A stretch of DNA of 64,000 bases. Origin: Diploscapter coronatus (lineage: Eukaryota > Nematoda > Chromadorea > Rhabditida > Rhabditidae). Positions 59,401 to 64,000 of the stretch are shown piece after piece. The notes beneath the pieces are model-generated. The model was not told the DNA's origin. It made no database searches and worked only from the letters and a program-made list of their open reading frames with translations. Each line of letters opens with the position of its first letter. Positions within the stretch are counted from its first letter, which is position 1. The stretch is taken from positions 85,893,201 through 85,957,200 of the forward strand of contig OZ038422.1 in NCBI GenBank assembly GCA_964036155.1. The letters run 5' to 3'. Both the position numbers and the translations under genes were made by a program.

Positions 59401-59996
59401 CCCAAAAAATCCAGTTTACGCCGATGAGTTAAGGATTGGGCAATGTGTCATTGTTATTCACAAGGTAATTTGATCTTTCAATATCATTAAATACGATATA
59501 GGATCTAAGTCTCCTATTTAAAAAGCAGATATTTTATTATTGAATAATCTAATTTTCAGGGCCGTTTCCGTCAACAAAAGATCGAAAATATCTTTATAAC
59601 TCAAAGAATGGGAATTTATGCTCCATTAACAAATAATGGAAAGATAATTGTGAATGATATGTTAGCCTCATGTCATTCAAACATGAAGGAAGTCGGTATA
59701 CAGTACCTATTTGCGAAGGTAAATATCTCATATTTAATATTTTAATATCTGAATTATTAGGTATTTACATATTTGCGAAAAACCGCCAGCGATTTTACCG
59801 GTGAATCTAGCCTTAACGAATTGGTAGGTTTAAACGGTTTACCTTTAAAAATATTCGATGGAAATATTTGAAAGCAAGCTAGACATATTATTTTGGATGC
59901 TCAAATTAAAATATTTAATTTAAGGTATCCCTCCCGACCGGAGTTGATTTATTGCTAAATATGGCGAAACTCGTTATCCCTCACTTCCCTTCATGA
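53406..59996 (+). CDS. Hedgehog-related protein: signal peptide, four Ground-like modules, Gln/Gly linker, Hog (Hint) domain
   Basis: Twenty-seven exons close at 1147 aa. A signal peptide is followed by modules of the Ground-like type, each starting CC and holding a helix plus xFEVxxxxxDF and a last Cys: about 119-199 (54303-54421, 54467-54622), 444-531 (56248-56354, 56411-56566), 592-681 (56845-56951, 57001-57162) and 709-796 (57389-57495, 57538-57693). A basic region (KKPKKRTQPRKK), an Ala-rich stretch and a GQGQ linker precede the Hog domain, which opens with SCFSSDTWV at Cys942 and includes RLTDKHLMYI. Hog domains self-cleave at that Cys and, in hedgehogs, attach sterol. Length and make-up resemble C. 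elegans QUA-1 (quahog); a groundhog is also possible. A role in molting or cuticle is inferred from the family. The poly(A) signal is at 60198-60203. Confidence 0.85.
54009..54156. repeat. GC-rich foldback with 11-bp tandem repeats
   Basis: Outer arms CACTGAGAGGAGCG and CGCTCCTCTCAGTG are perfect, and the match continues for about 20 bp. Inside lie six 11-bp units of the form GAYGCACCNCG and then a perfect GAGTGGCGCGCGCCACTC palindrome. The whole sits in intron 2 of the hedgehog-related gene. Confidence 0.85.
58169..58310 (+). repeat. Hexamer repeat coding for the Gln-Gly linker
   Basis: Units of CAAGGN/CAGGGN encode a run of alternating Gly-Gln. The preceding exon has three CAAGGAGGCGGA units (QGGG). 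Confidence 0.9.
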
Positions 59997-60197
59997 ATGA
60001 AAGTGCAATTCTTAAATTATAGTTATCACTGATGGAGTATGCAATACACGCTTAAATTTATCTGTTGAAATTCTATTGTTGACGTTGTTTTTTGTTTAAT
60101 GGTTAGCATTGATGTAAATCTTTTTAAAAGTTGTCATTCCAAAATCAAACATTTCGAGCTTGTATTATATATGTATATATGTATATGCTAATATGTT

Positions 60198-60203
60198 AAT
60201 AAA
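60198..60203 (+). terminator. Poly(A) signal of the hedgehog-related gene
   Basis: AATAAA about 200 nt after the stop. Confidence 0.55.
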
Positions 60204-60248
60204 TATTGATAGGTATACTAAATCATTCACTATGTTATTGTCGACTCT

Positions 60249-60374
60249 GAGTAAGTGAATATTGCATACTCTTTGCAGCTCGCTTTTCTCTTAGCCTCTC
60301 CGGAAAAGTATAGAGAAATAGAGGCGGGGCCTGAGCGAACGAAGTTGCAGAATGTATGCAATATTCATTTACTC
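60249..60374. mobile_element. Short MITE
   Basis: GAGTAAGTGAATATTGCATA faces TATGCAATATTCATTTACTC, and inner CTCTTTGCAGCTCG and GAAGTTGCAGAATG are also inverted. It appears related to the element at 47.1 kb. Confidence 0.75.
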
Positions 60375-61783
60375 ACAATCAACTATACTGTATTCCCCTT
60401 CTAGGAGTGATTCCTGCAACCCATTTGGAGACTCTAACTATACCTTTATTATTGTTTCCCTAAAGTCGCATTTCTCATAACATGATTCTAGTAGTTTTAT
60501 GATTTCTAATTTGTTTTGTTGCAGAGAATAAAATTCAATAATTGAAATTTCCCAAGCTTAGTCTACAAATATCATCGCAGACCAAAAATGATAAAATTAT
60601 ACCAATTTCAGTAAGCACGATTGCTTAACATAATATAGTAGTTCAGATAGAAGATGATAGATATTTCTTAATGATATTGATATGCTACTCTGAGATATTG
60701 GATATAATCAGTCCCTGGACTTTGAAATAGATGCCCATTTGAACTATTATTCTATGATATTTCTCACTTTTGGAATGGGAAAAGTTAGGATTAACGTAAA
60801 TTCATGCAGAAACCAGTTCAAAAATTACATCAACTTGCCTAAGCAGTCTGGACGAACGAAACAACATTGTGGTGCAATTATAATTTTTTCCACTTGAAAA
60901 ATATCACTGATGAAACATCTATGCAAATGTAAAAATCGATCTGCTTTAACAGTGCAAGTCAGCGATGCGCAGCTAGGAGAAAAACTAGCTTCGCTCTGAC
61001 TCCGACGCTTGCGCCAATACAGTTTCGGCGCTCAGACGAAACCAAAAATTCTCTGAGAACTTGCCTACTATTCACGTGTAAAATTTCGTCTTTAATCTTA
61101 ATTAAGTAATCGGACTGTAATTAAAACAATTAGTATTTTGTTTTTTGCCTGCCTTTCTGTGCTCACTGTGATAGATTTGTCTGATCCCTATGTGTTATAC
61201 ATGTTTGAAAAGGTAAGCCCAAGGGAACGCGTGAAGTGCGTGGTCGAAGCTCGTAATATATAAGAGTTTGAAAATTTTAGAAAATCGCTTTTTTCAGAAA
61301 TATAATGAAGCTAAAATATATTCAAATTAAAACGTTGTGTTATGAATTTTGACGTTGGCTTTATTTAAACTGCATAAGAATTCTCACCAATTATGTTTTT
61401 GTCCAAATTACCATCTGGAATGGATTTTGCAAATATTGGAATTTATATATCAACGATGAATATAAAATCAATTATTACAGGTACTCTTAAATAATCTCGA
61501 AATAAACTTTATGCACACTATTGGAAAATTCGTTTTAATAATCGAGAGCAGACAATTTACATATTCCAAAGTACTCCAGCCATTGGTTCCTCTGATTCAT
61601 TTTACTTACGAACGAATGCACATTCGCGTTACATATTGATTTGCCTGGTTTTTTTTTCCAAAAATATCTATTATACTCATTATGATCATTCAAATAAGAA
61701 AATAATTAAAATCTTATCATAATTATTTTTATGTGTGAACACGATCTCGCAATTTGAAATCTTAATTTAGTGATGAAATTTTA
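60375..61783. other. Intergenic region
   Basis: AT-rich with no supported gene. A short frame before GTAAGC near 61211 has coding-like codons but no partners. Confidence 0.35.
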
Positions 61784-61790
61784 GGTAAAC

Positions 61791-63964
61791 ATGAGCCGAC
61801 CAAGTTATACTTCATTATCATTCGATCAATTAAAGCAGTTCAAATTTGACGCTAGTAAATTCTTCACCATCGTCTTCAATGGCACTAAGTATTTTCAAGT
61901 AGAGGACGCGGTGCAATTCACATCTGACCATTTTGTATTTGCATTACAAGTAAAATAATTTCACTTATTAATTGGACACTTCAAATTTTGATAAAAAAAA
62001 ATATCTGAAAACCCAGATGAAATATTCTTTACGCATTCATAGAATATTATATTTTCAAATTGGACAGCTTGGAAACCGCGAAGTCACGAGACATGAGATA
62101 TTGAGCAGGCTTGTTGGCGGATCGAAAAATTTGCGATTCGATCTGACAATATTTTCAAAATGCTCAATCCAATCCACCAAGCCTGATATTAAGAAATAGT
62201 AGGGAGAGACTTCTTGCCTAGTATTCCATACCCCTCCTAACTGTATACTATTTCGCTTGTTTCGTGTCTCGGTATCTCACGGTTTTCAAATAACCCAAAT
62301 TGTGTAAACACGATCGTTTTATTCTAAGATAATCTATCTAAATTCAGGCTTCAATAATTTATCTGATTGTCATCTTCGGGATCAGATACATCATGCGCAA
62401 TCGAGAGCCATTTTCCCTGCTCATTCCACTTAGCATATGGAACTTCTTAATGGCCGGATTTTCGATTATTGCTGCGCTCAACATCCTCCCTGAACTCTTC
62501 TTCAAGATCATTAACCATGGATATGTCAGTGAGTAAATCAATTGCCCAAATATCTTGTATCACAATTTCGGAATATTTGATATTCGTCAATTATTTCTAA
62601 ATTTATTGAGAATAGACTTCACAACTCTTCAATTGAAGATATTCGGAGGGTAAAAGAATAGAAATTTGAAAATTAATTGGGAAAACGAATAACTTGTGAT
62701 ATTGTAGCGATAGATTTCATTTTAAAAATATTATCATAATTTGTATTTCATAAAAATATGTCTTTAGATTCCTTCTGCTATAGATATGAGTCCTATAAAG
62801 GAGAATCCGGTTATTGGATTTGGATATATGCGATGTCGAAGCTCTTTGAATTCATCGACACTATTTTCATAGTTCTACGAAAACGACCGCTCATTTTTTT
62901 GCACTGGTAAAATCGTTATTAATGATTGACAATAGTAAAAATAATGAGTATAAGTACAAATTTCTTTAATACTTCTGAACTAGATTTCAGCATCAGATTT
63001 AATTCGTCAGATGTGAATCTGATAGCAAAATTGTTGACATTCATAAACCGATGATTCAAGCGCAAGAAAATTAATGAGGATAAATTAAAAAAAAAAAACC
63101 TAATGACAAAAATCATCGCTTGATGTTTCTTTAACGACGAACCGATTTCCTTGAACAGCTTCTTGCGATCAGCTATTCCCTAGGTATCATCATATTATGA
63201 CGGTAGTTCAAGGTCACTACATTTATCTCCATCAGCCAGCATTTGTTCCATATATTGTGTTCGTCAACGCAGCCATTCATTCCGTTATGTACACGTATGT
63301 GTGAATAGCCTTCCGAGTTGAGAATGCAATTCTTTTTTCAGCTACTATCTCTTTCGATCGTTGAAAATTCGACTTTCTGTAAAAGTGTCGATTATTTTAA
63401 CATCTATCCAGATCATCCAATTTGTGGCAGCGTTCTACGGCTTCATTAATGTTTGCTACGTTCTTTATTGGCAAAAGGTGAAATAGTCATTTAATTTTAA
63501 AAATGTTCGTAAAGTTAGTAACATAAAAACCTAAAAAAGGTGACGCCTTTAAAAATCAAGGTAAAAAATCAATTTGACATAATGTCAACTCTTTAATAAC
63601 AGGAATTATGAGAAAAAACTTCGATTCCAAAAAAATTATCTTCAATTCTGATTATGATTTTGATTTTCAATTTTTTTTATTTAGTCTAAATAGTTATGAA
63701 ATCGTTTAGATAAAATGTGAAATCGACACGACTGTTCTGAATATTTCAGTGCTCATAGATCTAACCTTCCTTCTTTTGGTAAACTTGCGATTTTTTCATA
63801 CTTTATTTGAATCTTCAGTATATCAACTATTTCGTACAAACACATATCCTTCGAGGTGGCAAGGAGGAATTCGAATTCCTCCCCAAATGCTTATCCAAGT
63901 TCATTGCGAAAGAAGAAATAAAAATCGAATAGAATGGGACGAATTTGTCATTGTGCGGGGTTAA
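61791..63964 (+). CDS. ELO-family very-long-chain fatty acid elongase
   Basis: Exons 61791-61949, 62348-62528, 62768-62906, 63184-63294, 63342-63477 and 63710-63964 close at 326 aa. The protein has several membrane segments, the SKLFEFIDTIFIVLRKR motif and the LHWYHH histidine box with the following QGHYIYL, all typical of ELO condensing enzymes of the ER. They perform the first step of two-carbon elongation of fatty acyl-CoA. The last exon ends with an unusually polar tail after the final membrane segment; a donor at GTATAT within it could give another end. TTTTAG 7 nt before the ATG suggests trans-splicing. Which ELO paralogue this is cannot be told. Exon 3 has a dead copy at 27.2 kb. Confidence 0.85.
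62075..62305. repeat. Inverted-repeat element in an elongase intron
   Basis: TTGGAAACCGCGAAG with CACGAGACATGAGATA faces TCGTGTCTCGGTATCTCACG and GGTTTTCAAA. The inner part includes ACTATTTCGC, as in the other copies of this family. Confidence 0.55.
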
Positions 63965-63983
63965 ATATGGCATTGAAATGTTG

Positions 63984-63989
63984 AATAAA
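63984..63989 (+). terminator. Poly(A) signal of the elongase gene
   Basis: AATAAA 20 nt after the stop supports the chosen last exon. Confidence 0.6.
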
Positions 63990-64000
63990 ATATCGTTTTG

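Overview
The window looks like nuclear DNA of a free-living rhabditid-type nematode. The genes are broken by many short introns (often 40-60 nt) ending in TTTCAG, several start codons sit directly behind an acceptor-like TTTCAG (as expected for spliced-leader trans-splicing), and the proteins are nematode families: a FAT-2-type desaturase, a supplementary nuclear hormone receptor, a hedgehog-related Hog protein with Ground-like modules, and C6-domain mucins. All exon models were built by eye from reading frame and splice sites. Each main model closes in frame; transcripts were not available.

Layout: (1) 1.8-7.2 kb (+) a small heat shock protein with alternative 3' ends, probably hsp-43. (2) 7.7-8.3 kb (-) a small secreted C6-like gene or pseudogene. 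(3) 8.8-10.3 kb (+) an unidentified coiled-coil protein. (4) 10.4-11.6 kb (+) a secreted trypsin-fold protein that has lost catalytic residues. (5) 12.7-16.9 kb (-) fat-2, a delta-12 fatty acid desaturase. (6) 18.2-20.5 kb (-) a secreted GDSL phospholipase-B-like protein. (7) 21.5-23.2 kb (-) a mucin-C6 protein. (8) 24.5-27.9 kb a graveyard of dispersed repeats, a tRNA-type SINE, a dead elongase exon and a shortened copy of the pseudoprotease. (9) 28.0-29.2 kb (-) an orphan 341-aa protein. (10) 30.8-38.1 kb (+) a 36-exon mucin with C6 and PAN domains. (11) 38.9-41.5 kb (+) a secreted PAN/thrombospondin-repeat protein. (12) 42.6-47.0 kb (+) a nuclear hormone receptor. (13) 47.8-51.4 kb transposon remains. 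(14) 53.4-60.0 kb (+) a 1147-aa hedgehog-related protein with four Ground-like modules and a Hog (Hint) domain. (15) 61.8-64.0 kb (+) an ELO fatty acid elongase.

Two themes recur. The first is lipid metabolism: a desaturase, a phospholipase-like enzyme and an elongase lie within about 50 kb. The second is secreted, cuticle- or mucus-type proteins: the mucins, the PAN/TSP1 protein and the hedgehog-related protein. The most unusual observations are the almost wholly phase-1 exon architecture of the mucin gene, the repeated exon-pair modules of the hedgehog-related gene, the mosaic pseudogene block, three probable GC-AG introns, one intron with an apparent AT acceptor, and a GC-rich foldback with 11-bp internal repeats.
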